Part shown: positions 9,095 through 17,876 of the stretch, piece by piece
Layout of the letters: each line of letters opens with the position of its first letter
Position numbering within the stretch: the first letter of the stretch is position 1
NCBI RefSeq assembly: GCF_000019965.1
Contig: NC_010571.1
Span: forward strand, 2,179,001-2,243,000
Source of the DNA: Opitutus terrae PB90-1
GTDB taxonomy: Bacteria > Verrucomicrobiota > Verrucomicrobiia > Opitutales > Opitutaceae
DNA length: 64,000 nt
Direction of reading: 5' to 3'
Translations under genes and position numbers: made by a program
Notes under the pieces: generated by a model
The model's input: the letters and a program-made list of their open reading frames with translations, nothing else
Databases searched by the model: none
Told to the model about the DNA's origin: nothing

Positions 9095-9767
9095 ATCACC
9101 TGCCTCGCAGCTTTCGCCGACTGTGAAAGCGTGGCGGTTAGCTCGACTGCTGCTGCTGCAGCCCAAATTGGCGCGTAACCTCGCCACGCTAGTGACCGAC
9201 GGTTACCTCACAGAAACGGGGTGGGTGCGTAGCCTGCTCGCGGGCGAGGTCGTCGACGCTAACGGCGATCCACAGCCGTGGGCCACGCTTCCCTACGTCG
9301 AGTTCATCCGTCCGCGACTACACTCTGGTTGGACGGTGATGGAATACGGCTCGGGCGCCTCAACGCTCTTTTATGCCGCTCGCGTCCGCCAGATTTGGGC
9401 CGTGGAACACGAGCCTTCGTTTGCGGCTGTGCTGCGGCCGCGACTACCATCCAATGCGCAACTACTCACTGCGACCGCTGGGACCTCGAACTACGCGGAC
9501 GCTATCTCGGGTTGCAGCGCAGCGCCGGAGTTGGTAAGCGTCGATGGTGCCGACCGGGTCGCGTGCATTCGCCGAACGATCGAGTGTCTTGCGCCCCAAG
9601 GGGTGGTCGTGCTCGATGACGCGGAGCGGACCGAGTATGCCGAAGCGCATAGAATGCTCGTGCGCGCAGGCTTTCGGTCGCTTGAGTTCTGGGGGCTCGC
9701 CCCGGCTTGGGTACGACGTAAGTGCACAACGGTTTTCTACCGAACTGACAATGTGCTGAACATCTAG
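9078..9767 (+). CDS. SAM-dependent methyltransferase-like protein of the polysaccharide cluster
   Basis: This 229-residue protein has a Rossmann motif I, VMEYGSGASTLFYA, near residue 90, an acidic strand-2 end (IWAVEHEP) and VVVLDDAERTEY further on. These match class I methyltransferase-like folds often found in cell-wall glycan clusters. The N-terminal ~70 residues are a helical extension. It overlaps the flippase gene by 17 bp. The acceptor (sugar hydroxyl or carboxyl) cannot be inferred, and a nucleotide-binding but non-methylating role is possible. Confidence 0.62.
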   Translation: MSAAPRSPASQLSPTVKAWRLARLLLLQPKLARNLATLVTDGYLTETGWVRSLLAGEVVDANGDPQPWATLPYVEFIRPRLHSGWTVMEYGSGASTLFYAARVRQIWAVEHEPSFAAVLRPRLPSNAQLLTATAGTSNYADAISGCSAAPELVSVDGADRVACIRRTIECLAPQGVVVLDDAERTEYAEAHRMLVRAGFRSLEFWGLAPAWVRRKCTTVFYRTDNVLNI

Positions 9768-9805
9768 CGTGGAAAACAACGCTGGCTTTGCCCGGGAGTT
9801 GGGGC

Positions 9806-10489
9806 TTAGCACGCGTTTGGGCATGGCTTGCCGGATGCCAACGGCTTGTAAGCGTCAACCAGAAGGGAGGTGTAGCATAGTCGACCACCGGCGTTCCGTG
9901 GATCGAACCGCGCTGAGCGCTGGATCATTCCATCCGCCGGATCCCATGGACGGGCATGGTGCACGCCGGCTGCGTCGAAATACTCCAGCAGCTCTACCTC
10001 GAATCCGACGGCAGCGAGAGCCGACCGAAGCGTCTGATGCGTATAGAGCACCTTGTGGTCATCAGCTCCTGAGCCGGTGCCCCCAGGCCTCACGCAATCG
10101 AGGTAAGTCGGATCGGGATGAAAACCGTCTGGCACTGCCAGCCGCAGTCTTCCGCCAGTTCGGAGGTACCGGAAGCATAGATGACTCGCGGCGATTCCTT
10201 CGGCAACTGTGAGGTGCTCCCATACGTGTTCCGCAAGAAGTGCGTCGATCGTGTCAGGCTCAAAATATCGAGCCCAGTCCTCGGGGCGTAAAATGTTGAG
10301 ATACTCGATGTCAGTCCGAATCCAGCCGGGCATGTCCTGCCGCTCACTGCCGATTACGAGACGCAAGGGTCGCGTTAGGGACACGCAGCGACGCATCCGG
10401 TGGGATCCGATGGATCGCCGAACGTGAAACCGAATCCACTTGAGCAGCCGGAGCACGGGCGCGGGGAGGAGTTTCAATGCCGAACGCAT
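9806..10489 (-). CDS. Class I SAM-dependent methyltransferase-like protein
   Basis: This 227-residue protein begins MRSALKLLPAPVLRLLKW; the longer frame upstream overlaps the divergent glycosyltransferase start and looks non-coding. LRLVIGSERQDMPGWIRTDIEYLNI is followed by DALLAEHVWEHLTVAEG and YLRTGGRLRLAVPDG. This is the pattern of small methyltransferases in glycan clusters whose product is a modified sugar. The glycine-rich motif I is degenerate (IGSE), so activity is uncertain. It stands alone on the minus strand between two plus-strand groups. Confidence 0.6.
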   Translation of the reverse strand: MRSALKLLPAPVLRLLKWIRFHVRRSIGSHRMRRCVSLTRPLRLVIGSERQDMPGWIRTDIEYLNILRPEDWARYFEPDTIDALLAEHVWEHLTVAEGIAASHLCFRYLRTGGRLRLAVPDGFHPDPTYLDCVRPGGTGSGADDHKVLYTHQTLRSALAAVGFEVELLEYFDAAGVHHARPWDPADGMIQRSARFDPRNAGGRLCYTSLLVDAYKPLASGKPCPNAC

Positions 10490-10644
10490 GTGAGCGACAC
10501 GAGAGGACGGTGCAGCGGGCGCACCGCTGAACGGGTCCCGGCAGAACCAAGCTTCCCAAATTCCGTCGGATGCCGTTTGATTGCTCCATGCAAGACGACG
10601 CCGGACTCGGCGCAAGCCAGGAACCAATCTCGCCGAGCCATGGC

Positions 10645-12315
10645 ATGAACGCGAATTCGACCATCCCCGTTGTCTTGATAACCTATGCACGGCCCGCGCA
10701 TCTGGCACGCACTCTGGCGGCGTTGAAGAAGAATCGCGTGCCGTTGATTCTGGCCTATTCGGATGGCGCGAAAGGCCCGGCAGACGCGCCGCTGGTTAAA
10801 AACGCGCGCGAGATCTTGCGCGCGGTGGACTGGTGCGAGCTGCGGCTGGTCGAGCGCACAGAGAATCTCGGGCTCGGCCGCAACGTACTCACTGCCGTGT
10901 CCGACGTGGCACAGCGGAACGAGGCCTTTATTGTGTGGGAGGAAGACCTGGTCGCGGTGCCTGGCGCGTATGCGTGGATCTGCTCCGCGTTGCACGCCTA
11001 CGCGCACGATAGGCGCGTGATGAGCGTGACAGGGTGGACGCATCCACGCGTGACTCCGTCGGATGCGGGTGAGTCGCCATATTTCGACGCACGGGCCGAG
11101 TGTTGGGTCTGGGGCGCGTGGGCCCGCAGTTGGCGGGGCATGGATCAAGAGACGGCGGCGCAGAAGTTGCGTGCGGCCGCCAAACGCGGCTTGGCGCCAG
11201 ATGCGTATGGGGCAGATTTGCCCGCGATGGCGAGGGTGGAACGGAAGAAAAATATCTGGGCGGTACGATGGGTCTACCATCATTTGGAATATGGCGGACT
11301 GTGCGTGAGGCCACCGTGGAGCATGGTGGAGCACATCGGCTTCGATCGGCAAGCAAGCCACGCCGAGGTCGCGGTGGAATGGGCGAATTTGCCGTTGCGC
11401 CCCGCGCCGACGATTCCCCAACAATGGCCACAGCCGAAAGAAAATTCAGCATGTCGCATGCTCTGGAAGTCCGTAAGGGGTCCGTCGCGGTGGCGAACGC
11501 GAGCGCGGCGCGTTGCGAAGACGATTGTTCCTGAGTGGCTGCGAGGGTGGGCGCGGGCGGCGTTCGGGTGGAAGTGGTTCGAGGGCGACTATGCGACGTG
11601 GGCCGACGCGAAGAGAAGGTCGCGTGGCTATGATGACGCGGCGATCGTCGAGCGCGTGCTGCGGGCCACTTGTGCGGTGCGCGATGGGCGGGCGGCGTTC
11701 GAGCGGGATGGCGTGACTTTTGCGTCGGCAGTGCCGGAAGAAGGCCTGGTCGCCGCTCTGCGTATCGTGGCGAAGGCGACCGGGGGGAGATTGCACATGC
11801 TGGATTTCGGCGGGGCGCTCGGAACGACCTATTGGCGACATCGCGGGGAGCTAGCGGACTTGGAGGAGCTCCGATGGGACGTGGTGGAGCAGCGCAGTTT
11901 TGTGGCGGCAGGGAAGGTTCACCTCAGCGGCGAAGGACTCGAGTTTTTCGACAGCATTGAGGCGGCAGACGAGGCGCGGGCGCACGATGTGCTGCTCGCC
12001 TCAACGTCGCTGCAGTATCTTGAGGATCCCAATCGAATTCTGGAGCGCTGGATTGAGCGTGGCTATCCATGGCTCTTGTTCAACAACCTGCCGCTGCATC
12101 GCACCGGGCGAACCCGAATCGCGGTGCAGCGCGTGCCGCCATGCATTTACCCTGCGAGCTATCCGGTGTGGTTCTTCAATCGACAGGATTTCATGAGACA
12201 GCTTGTGGACGCATACGAGACGGTGCACGAATTTTCATCGGAGGCCGTGTGGCCGGTGAGCTGGCGGTGGTATTCTTCAACGGGCCTACTTTTGCGCCGT
12301 AAAAGGAAAGGATGA
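10645..12315 (+). CDS. Fusion of a family 2 glycosyltransferase with a TIGR04325-type methyltransferase
   Basis: This 556-residue protein has two parts. Residues ~5-240 look like a GT-A enzyme: TIPVVLITYARPAHLARTL at the N-terminus, ENLGLGRN, and VWEEDLVAVPG in place of the usual DxD. Residues ~305-555 match the TIGR04325 methyltransferase family: FEGDYATWADAKRRSRGYD, then LHMLDFGGALGTTYW as the SAM motif, and LLASTSLQYLEDP. A linker rich in Arg/Trp lies between. The ATG at 10645 is preferred over one 25 codons earlier because the extension adds no fold. The gene overlaps the next one by 4 bp (ATGA), giving a coupled trio with the FkbM and GT8-like genes. It probably adds a sugar and then methylates it. 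Confidence 0.78.
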   Translation: MNANSTIPVVLITYARPAHLARTLAALKKNRVPLILAYSDGAKGPADAPLVKNAREILRAVDWCELRLVERTENLGLGRNVLTAVSDVAQRNEAFIVWEEDLVAVPGAYAWICSALHAYAHDRRVMSVTGWTHPRVTPSDAGESPYFDARAECWVWGAWARSWRGMDQETAAQKLRAAAKRGLAPDAYGADLPAMARVERKKNIWAVRWVYHHLEYGGLCVRPPWSMVEHIGFDRQASHAEVAVEWANLPLRPAPTIPQQWPQPKENSACRMLWKSVRGPSRWRTRARRVAKTIVPEWLRGWARAAFGWKWFEGDYATWADAKRRSRGYDDAAIVERVLRATCAVRDGRAAFERDGVTFASAVPEEGLVAALRIVAKATGGRLHMLDFGGALGTTYWRHRGELADLEELRWDVVEQRSFVAAGKVHLSGEGLEFFDSIEAADEARAHDVLLASTSLQYLEDPNRILERWIERGYPWLLFNNLPLHRTGRTRIAVQRVPPCIYPASYPVWFFNRQDFMRQLVDAYETVHEFSSEAVWPVSWRWYSSTGLLLRRKRKG

Positions 12316-13262
12316 GTCTACTTGATCGCATTTTCGCCGAACCGGAATTGCGCGACACGCCACCCGTGCTGGTCGACGTCGGCGCAGCGGGCGGCGTCAA
12401 CCGCATTTGGCACCAGATCGCACGATACGCTACGGGCGTCGGGTTCGAACCCGATGCGCGAGACTCAGCCGTGCTCCAGCGGGCGCAGCTTGCCTATAAA
12501 CGATGGATTCTGTGCCCCGAGTTGGTTGTGCCAGAGTCGCTCCCGGACGGTAAAGCGGTGTTGCATCTGACCCGGTCACCGCACTGTTCGAGCACGTTGC
12601 GTCCGGACCAAACTGCGCTCCGGGAGTGGGGTTTCGCACAATTTTTCGAGGTTCACGAAACCCGCAGGCTCCCGGCCACCACGCTGGGCGCGGCGCTCGC
12701 CGCCCGTGGGCTTGACCGCGTAGACTGGCTCAAATGCGATACGCAAGGATTGGACCTAAAACTCTACCACAGCCTACCAATCTCGTGGCGTGAGCAGATC
12801 CTCGCCGTCGAGTTCGAACCTGGAGTCATCGACGCGTATCAAGGTGAGGACAAGCTGGCAGCGGTGCTCACGGCGATGGCGGGCGAGCCGTTCTGGCTCG
12901 CTGAACTGCAAATCGGCAGGACGGTGCGGTTGCGTCTTGATCTCGCAGCTCGATGGTTCGGCGCCTCGTGGGCGGATTGGGTGCGGCGACTTGCCGCGGG
13001 TGCGCCGACTTGGGCGAACGTGCGGTTCCTGCGCGATCCGGCCATGCGGCCGGATACCCTCGACCGCCGCGCGCTGTTACTCGGATGGGTTTTCGCAACG
13101 CTCGCGCAGCAGCACGGGGCCGCGTTACTGAACGCCACGGTTGGTGGGGAACGTTACGGCAAACCGCTGTTCGAGGAGCTTGCTCGGAGCAGCGTGCGCC
13201 GGTTGCGGCTTCAGATGCTTCGAGGTCTGCCAGCCGCACTCTGGCGGCGGCTGTGCCGATGA
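12312..13262 (+). CDS. FkbM-like methyltransferase
   Basis: This 316-residue protein starts MSLLDRIFAEPEL, with the FkbM-type motif PVLVDVGAAGG near residue 20 and GVGFEPDARD near residue 42. The strand-4 signature VDWLKCDTQGLDLKLY is near residue 140, close to the FkbM consensus (D-x-x-K-x-D-x-E-G). FkbM enzymes O-methylate hydroxyls of sugars or polyketides. The C-terminal ~110 residues exceed the core fold and are Arg/Trp/Leu-rich. Both its start and its stop overlap neighbours by 4 bp (ATGA), so it is translationally coupled with the genes on either side. Confidence 0.8.
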   Translation: MSLLDRIFAEPELRDTPPVLVDVGAAGGVNRIWHQIARYATGVGFEPDARDSAVLQRAQLAYKRWILCPELVVPESLPDGKAVLHLTRSPHCSSTLRPDQTALREWGFAQFFEVHETRRLPATTLGAALAARGLDRVDWLKCDTQGLDLKLYHSLPISWREQILAVEFEPGVIDAYQGEDKLAAVLTAMAGEPFWLAELQIGRTVRLRLDLAARWFGASWADWVRRLAAGAPTWANVRFLRDPAMRPDTLDRRALLLGWVFATLAQQHGAALLNATVGGERYGKPLFEELARSSVRRLRLQMLRGLPAALWRRLCR

Positions 13263-14359
13263 ACCACTACTGCACGTATTTCGACCGCGGATTTCTCGCG
13301 CAGGGACTGGCGATGTGGCGCTCGCTGGCGACGAACGATCCCGACTCGGTGCTGTGGGTGCTGGCGCTGGACGACTTCACGGCGGAGGTGCTGCGCAACG
13401 TGGGCGGCACGTGGCTGCGGGTAATCCTCCTGCGCGAACTGGAGCACGACGACGAAATGCTGGCCGCGGCCAAGGCGAATCGTTCGCGGATCGAATACTA
13501 CTTCACGCTCTCCCCCTGCTGGCCACGGTGGCTCCTGGCGCGTCGGCGCGAGATTGACCGGCTCACCTACGTTGACGCCGACCTTTTCTTCTTTGGCGAT
13601 CCGGGCGTGTTGTTCGAAGAAATGGACGCGCGAGGCGCCAGCGTGGCGATCACCGCGCACCGGTTCCCGACGTGGCTGCAGCACTATCAGCAGCACGGCT
13701 GTTTCAACGTCGGCATATTGTCCTGGCGGCGCGATGCGGCGGGCCTTGGCTGCCTCGAGGATTGGCGCCAGCGCTGTCTGGAGTGGTGCTATGACCGGTT
13801 GGAGCCGGACCGTTACGCGGATCAAAAATACCTGGAGCAATGGCCAGCGATGCTGGGACCGCGCCTGCTCGTGCTGGAGCATCCGGGGGTGAACCTGGCG
13901 CCGTGGAACTGGGCGGGGCACACCGTCCACGTCGGCCCTGCCGCTTCGCGTCGGCCCGCGCGCGGGGCGAGCCGGCGCGGGACCGAGGCTTCCCCGGTCT
14001 CGATCGACGGACACCCGCTGCTGGTTTTCCATTTTGCGCGTTTCCGCCCGATCCGCGGGACGTGGTGGTGGCAATCCGGTCAACTCGATTACGGCGTGAT
14101 GCCGTGGCGTCTGCGCCAAGCGGTCTACGGCCCGTATTGGGAGGCGCTTTGCGCCGCGCGAAGCGAAATTCGTCAGCGACGGCCGGACTTTGATTTCCCG
14201 CGCGGCACGCGGCTGGGACGCGAGTTCTGGCACGCCTTGCCGCTGCGGCTCATCTTCGGCAGCGATTGGCTGCGAATCGGCCGCATTTTCGTATCCGGTC
14301 GCGCGGGCGTTGGCCGCTGGTCCGGGCGCGTGCTCGCAGCCTTGCGCCGGCTGCGTTAG
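13259..14359 (+). CDS. GT8-like glycosyltransferase
   Basis: This 366-residue protein starts at an ATG overlapping the previous stop; the open frame continues upstream only inside the FkbM gene. The sequence begins MNHYCTYFDRGFLAQGLAMW, and the GT-A metal site is DRLTYVDADLFFFGDP near residue 100, as in GT8 (LgtC/glycogenin-like) enzymes. HGCFNVGILSWRR follows and resembles the acceptor-site helix. It probably adds a hexose to the polysaccharide or LPS core in the cytoplasm. The stop codon abuts an interspersed palindromic element. Confidence 0.75.
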   Translation: MNHYCTYFDRGFLAQGLAMWRSLATNDPDSVLWVLALDDFTAEVLRNVGGTWLRVILLRELEHDDEMLAAAKANRSRIEYYFTLSPCWPRWLLARRREIDRLTYVDADLFFFGDPGVLFEEMDARGASVAITAHRFPTWLQHYQQHGCFNVGILSWRRDAAGLGCLEDWRQRCLEWCYDRLEPDRYADQKYLEQWPAMLGPRLLVLEHPGVNLAPWNWAGHTVHVGPAASRRPARGASRRGTEASPVSIDGHPLLVFHFARFRPIRGTWWWQSGQLDYGVMPWRLRQAVYGPYWEALCAARSEIRQRRPDFDFPRGTRLGREFWHALPLRLIFGSDWLRIGRIFVSGRAGVGRWSGRVLAALRRLR

Positions 14360-14500
14360 CTCGGAAATTCCATGAACAGGAGCGAAGCTTAGGGCGAAAT
14401 TTCCGTCCGCCGGCGGCGGAGCGACCTTGTCGCGGCTAACCCGACAGAGTCGTCCCGAAGGGCGGATATTTCACGAATTTCGTGAAATATCCGGGTTAGC
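14356..14500. repeat. Palindromic interspersed repeat, copy 2
   Basis: This is the second copy of the 1356-1500 element, exactly 13,000 bp further on and in the same orientation. It ends in GGATATTTCACGAA-t-TTCGTGAAATATCC, a longer stem than copy 1 with compensating changes around the loop. It fills almost all of the 150-bp space between two convergent genes (GT8-like and GT2), beginning at the TAG stop of the former, so it may serve both as a transcript end. Confidence 0.75.
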
Positions 14501-14509
14501 GGGTCGGCC

Positions 14510-15304
14510 TCATGGCTTGGGTGATCGTCGCGGGGCGTGAGTGGCCTGCTGCCACTTGGGCGGGGCATGGGGCAGGGTGCGTAGGACCTTCTTGCGCACG
14601 AAGCGCACGAGCGAAAGCAAATCCCAGAACCAGCAGCGTGCGACCGCGGCATAGCGATGGCGGACGAGGATCTCCTCGCGATATCCGTGCCAGTGACCGG
14701 AATCGCTCAGACCGTGGGTGCCACACGCGGCGACCCGGAGGTCTACCGCCTTGAAGGTCACGCCAGATTTCCAAAGCCGCAGGTTGAAATCGTAGTCCCC
14801 CATGATCGCGAGCGACGTGTCGAACTTGCCCATTTCCGTGAACAGCGTGCGACGGTAGAAGGCCCCCTGGTGGTGGACGAAGTTCCGCACAAGCGGGCTG
14901 CGGCGCATGCTGAGCCGGTAGATGCGACCGTCGTCAAACGCGACTTCGCCGGCCACCACGCCGGCTTCGGTGCGCGTGAGGTAGTCGCGCATTTCGCTCA
15001 GCGTCATATCGCCGACGAGCCGGTCGTCGGCACCGAGAAACAGCACCCAGTCGCCTTGCGCGAGCGCCACGCCCTTGTTCATCGCATCGTACACACCGCG
15101 GTCATTCTCCGAGACCAATACAGCGATCTGGGCCGGCTGACCGCCCAGCCAGTCAAGTGTGCCGTCGGTCGAGCCACCATCGATGATGATGATCTCGGGC
15201 TGAACCCAGCGTTGTCCCCAAATGCTTTCGAGCGTGGCCACGAGCCGGGGGCCCGGGTTTTTCGTGACCACGATGATGCTAATCGTCGGCGCCGCGCAGG
15301 ACAT
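14510..15304 (-). CDS. Family 2 glycosyltransferase
   Basis: This 264-residue protein has a classical GT-A layout: ISIIVVTKNPG at the N-terminus, EIIIIDGGSTDGT near residue 38, ENDRGVYDAMNKG near residue 65, and WVLFLGADDRL (DD metal site) near residue 90. GVYDAMNKG is typical of the WfgS/PgaA-like enzymes in O-antigen clusters. HHQGAFYRRTLF and IMGDYDFNLRLW complete the acceptor region. There are no membrane segments, so it is cytoplasmic. It converges with the GT8-like gene across the repeat element. Confidence 0.9.
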   Translation of the reverse strand: MSCAAPTISIIVVTKNPGPRLVATLESIWGQRWVQPEIIIIDGGSTDGTLDWLGGQPAQIAVLVSENDRGVYDAMNKGVALAQGDWVLFLGADDRLVGDMTLSEMRDYLTRTEAGVVAGEVAFDDGRIYRLSMRRSPLVRNFVHHQGAFYRRTLFTEMGKFDTSLAIMGDYDFNLRLWKSGVTFKAVDLRVAACGTHGLSDSGHWHGYREEILVRHRYAAVARCWFWDLLSLVRFVRKKVLRTLPHAPPKWQQATHAPRRSPKP

Positions 15305-15489
15305 GACGTGAACTCACGCAAGGCTCTGGGTGATTTTCACCGATGAGTTGTGCGATACTGTTGGGGCAACACGATCGCGAACTCTGCACTCGGCGATGAA
15401 CCAAGCCGCGCCGCCTTCGTGGCGAGGGAGGTTGAGCGTGCGGTGGAGCGGACATTGCGTTCGCGAAAAGCATCGCACACGCTCTGAGC

Positions 15490-16407
15490 GTGTCCATGCC
15501 GAACGTGCCGATCCTGACCATTGTCATCGTCGCGTACAGATCTTGTGACGAGATCGGTCCGTGCCTGCGTTCGCTGCCAGCGATGCTCGCAGGACAGCCG
15601 ATTGAGATTATCGTCGTGGACAACTCCCCGGATGACGGTGCCGGCGAACTGGTGCAGCGCGAGTTCCCACAGGTCCGCTACATCGCAACTCCGGAAAACC
15701 TTGGATTCGGCCGCGCTAACAATCTCGGACTCGCCCACTCTGATCCGCATGGGCGTTATGTGCTATTCCTGAATCCCGACACGGTGTGCACCGCCGCCGC
15801 GTTCGAGCATTGCGTCGGGCGACTGCAGGCCGACGCGACCATCGGATTGATTTCGCCGCGACTGGTGTTGGCGGACGGGTCGATGGACCTTGCCTGTCGG
15901 CGCTCAATTCCGACGTTGTGGGATGGCTTCTGTCGTGCGAGCGGGCTCGCAGCGGTCTTTCCGCGGACACCGCTTTTCGCTGGCTACAACCTAAGCCATC
16001 TGCCCATCGGCGGTACCTACGACGTCGGTGCGATCAATGGCGCCTTCATGCTCGCAACTCGGCGGGTGCTGCAGATCGTCGCGCCGGACGGGCGGGTCTT
16101 CGACGAGCGCTTTTTCATGTATGGCGACGATCTCGATTTGTGCATTCGGGTGGGTCGAGCCGGGTTTCGTATCGTCTACGATGGGTCGGTCACAGTGATT
16201 CACCTGAAGGGCGTGAGCGTCGCGAAAGAATACGATCAGATGTCGCGAGCGATTTTCGACGCGAACCGCGACGTTTACTTGAAGCACTTCAATCCGCGTG
16301 GGTCACGATGGGTGCGCGGGAAATTCATCGTCGCTTTCGGACTGTGGAAACGCGTGGCGCTCCTGCGCGCGCGACTCGCTGGCCGTCGCACGGTCCGCCC
16401 CGTTTAG
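15490..16407 (+). CDS. Family 2 glycosyltransferase, rhamnosyltransferase-like
   Basis: This 305-residue GT-A protein begins ILTIVIVAYRSCDEIGPCL, followed by IEIIVVDNSPDDG, TPENLGFGRANNLG and YVLFLNPDTVC (DxD-like site near residue 95). The N-L-G-F-G-x-A-N-N motif and the later FDERFFMYGDDLDLCIRV are typical of rhamnosyl/dTDP-sugar transferases (WbbL-like). Either GTG 15490 or ATG 15496 could be the start. It is divergent from the gene at 14510 and convergent with the sugar transferase ending at 16423. Confidence 0.9.
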   Translation: MSMPNVPILTIVIVAYRSCDEIGPCLRSLPAMLAGQPIEIIVVDNSPDDGAGELVQREFPQVRYIATPENLGFGRANNLGLAHSDPHGRYVLFLNPDTVCTAAAFEHCVGRLQADATIGLISPRLVLADGSMDLACRRSIPTLWDGFCRASGLAAVFPRTPLFAGYNLSHLPIGGTYDVGAINGAFMLATRRVLQIVAPDGRVFDERFFMYGDDLDLCIRVGRAGFRIVYDGSVTVIHLKGVSVAKEYDQMSRAIFDANRDVYLKHFNPRGSRWVRGKFIVAFGLWKRVALLRARLAGRRTVRPV

Positions 16408-16422
16408 CCTGTGCCGTGCGTC

Positions 16423-17874
16423 TTAGGAACCATCGGGGCTCCGCCAGCGTATCAGCGTCAGAAGCAAGATTTGCACGTCCAGCCAGAGACTCCAATTCTC
16501 GATGTAGTAGATGTCGTGCTGCACGCGCGCCGCGAGATCGGTGTCGCCCCGCAGCCCGTTGACCTGCGCCCAACCGGTCATGCCTGGTTTTACCAGGTGA
16601 CGCGGCAGGTAATGCGAGATCGTGCGGGCGAGCTGGTCGACGTGGTAGGGGCGCTCGGGCCGCGGGCCGACAAGACTCATGTCGCCACGGAGAACGTTCC
16701 AAAACTGCGGCAATTCATCGAGATTCCAACGCCGCAGGAAGGCGCCGATCGGAAGCAGTCGCGGATCGTGCGGCCCGGTGCTCTGGTGCGCCGAGTCGGA
16801 GGCGTCGGCGTCAGGCTGCATGCTTCGCAGCTTGTAAAGCGTGAATGGCTGGTGATCCGCGCCGATGCGTTGCTGGCGGAATAAGACTGGGCCGCCAGGT
16901 GACTGGCGCTTGATCAGCATGGCCAGCACAAGCATCAAGGGCGCCGAGCCGAGCAGCCCGATCACTCCACCCACCAGATCACTCGCGCGCTTCAACGCAC
17001 GCGAAAGCAGCCGGTTGATCGCCAGTTCCTCGACGCCGAGCACCGGCACCCGGCCGATCGTTTGCAGCCGCAGCCCGCTAAGAAAGATGTCGAAGGCACC
17101 AGGCACCACCTTCCACTCCACGTATCGGCGCTCGCAGATCTCCACGATGCGCCGTGCCTCCTCGCGCGGTATTTCGAGCCGCGTGGCGATCAAAACGTCC
17201 GCAAACGTGCGTGCGAGGATTGATTCGAGCTCCGCAATGCTGCCGAGCCGCGGCAGCATGAACGGGAAATCGCCACCCGCTCCCGGATCCGCAGTTGGGC
17301 TCTCGTCGGGCAGCGCCACCACGCCGACGAGGATCAGCGGATGAGCGGGATCTCGCTGGACTTCGGCAGCGAGCGCGCGCGCGTCGTCGTTCCAGCCCAG
17401 CAGCACGGTGCGGCGTCGCAGTCGCCCCAGCAGCGGCGTTTGCGTGATCACCGCATAGGCAAAGGTGCGCCACACATGGAGCAGCAGCACGACGCAGACG
17501 AAAGCGAACACCACGAACAAGCGCGAGATCGGCGGATCGAATTTGAGCACCAGTGAAACGCCGAGATACGTGACCAGCCAGAATGCGGTTCCTTTGATAA
17601 TCGCGTTCAGGCTTTGATAGCGCCGTAGCACCATGCGGCTATCGTACAGCCCGAGCTGAGCGAAGGCACCGACCAGCAATGCCACGCCCACGAATAACAG
17701 GGGCAGGTAGGGGGACAACGCAGCCCCGGGCACGTCGATGCCGAGCCGTCCGAGCGGAGACTCGTAGCGCAACCACCAGCCACCTACCAGGCCGGCGAAC
17801 GTTACTGACGCATCACCAGTCAGCAAAGCCAGCGGAATGGCGGTGTCGCGGAGCGAGTTGGAAGCACGAGGCAC
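16423..17874 (-). CDS. Polyprenyl-phosphate glycosyl-1-phosphate transferase (WcaJ/WbaP type)
   Basis: This initiating enzyme transfers sugar-1-phosphate from an NDP-sugar to undecaprenyl phosphate. The N-terminal half has four hydrophobic segments and a CoA-binding-like Rossmann region ([17 protein letters not shown]). The C-terminal ~200 residues are the bacterial sugar transferase domain: [32 protein letters not shown], then [20 protein letters not shown] and [20 protein letters not shown]. An ATG at 17937 would overlap the upstream ligase gene by 61 bp, so the GTG at 17874, 2 bp past that gene's stop, is preferred. The two genes form a minus-strand pair. Confidence 0.92.
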   Translation of the reverse strand: MPRASNSLRDTAIPLALLTGDASVTFAGLVGGWWLRYESPLGRLGIDVPGAALSPYLPLLFVGVALLVGAFAQLGLYDSRMVLRRYQSLNAIIKGTAFWLVTYLGVSLVLKFDPPISRLFVVFAFVCVVLLLHVWRTFAYAVITQTPLLGRLRRRTVLLGWNDDARALAAEVQRDPAHPLILVGVVALPDESPTADPGAGGDFPFMLPRLGSIAELESILARTFADVLIATRLEIPREEARRIVEICERRYVEWKVVPGAFDIFLSGLRLQTIGRVPVLGVEELAINRLLSRALKRASDLVGGVIGLLGSAPLMLVLAMLIKRQSPGGPVLFRQQRIGADHQPFTLYKLRSMQPDADASDSAHQSTGPHDPRLLPIGAFLRRWNLDELPQFWNVLRGDMSLVGPRPERPYHVDQLARTISHYLPRHLVKPGMTGWAQVNGLRGDTDLAARVQHDIYYIENWSLWLDVQILLLTLIRWRSPDGS

Positions 17875-17876
17875 GG

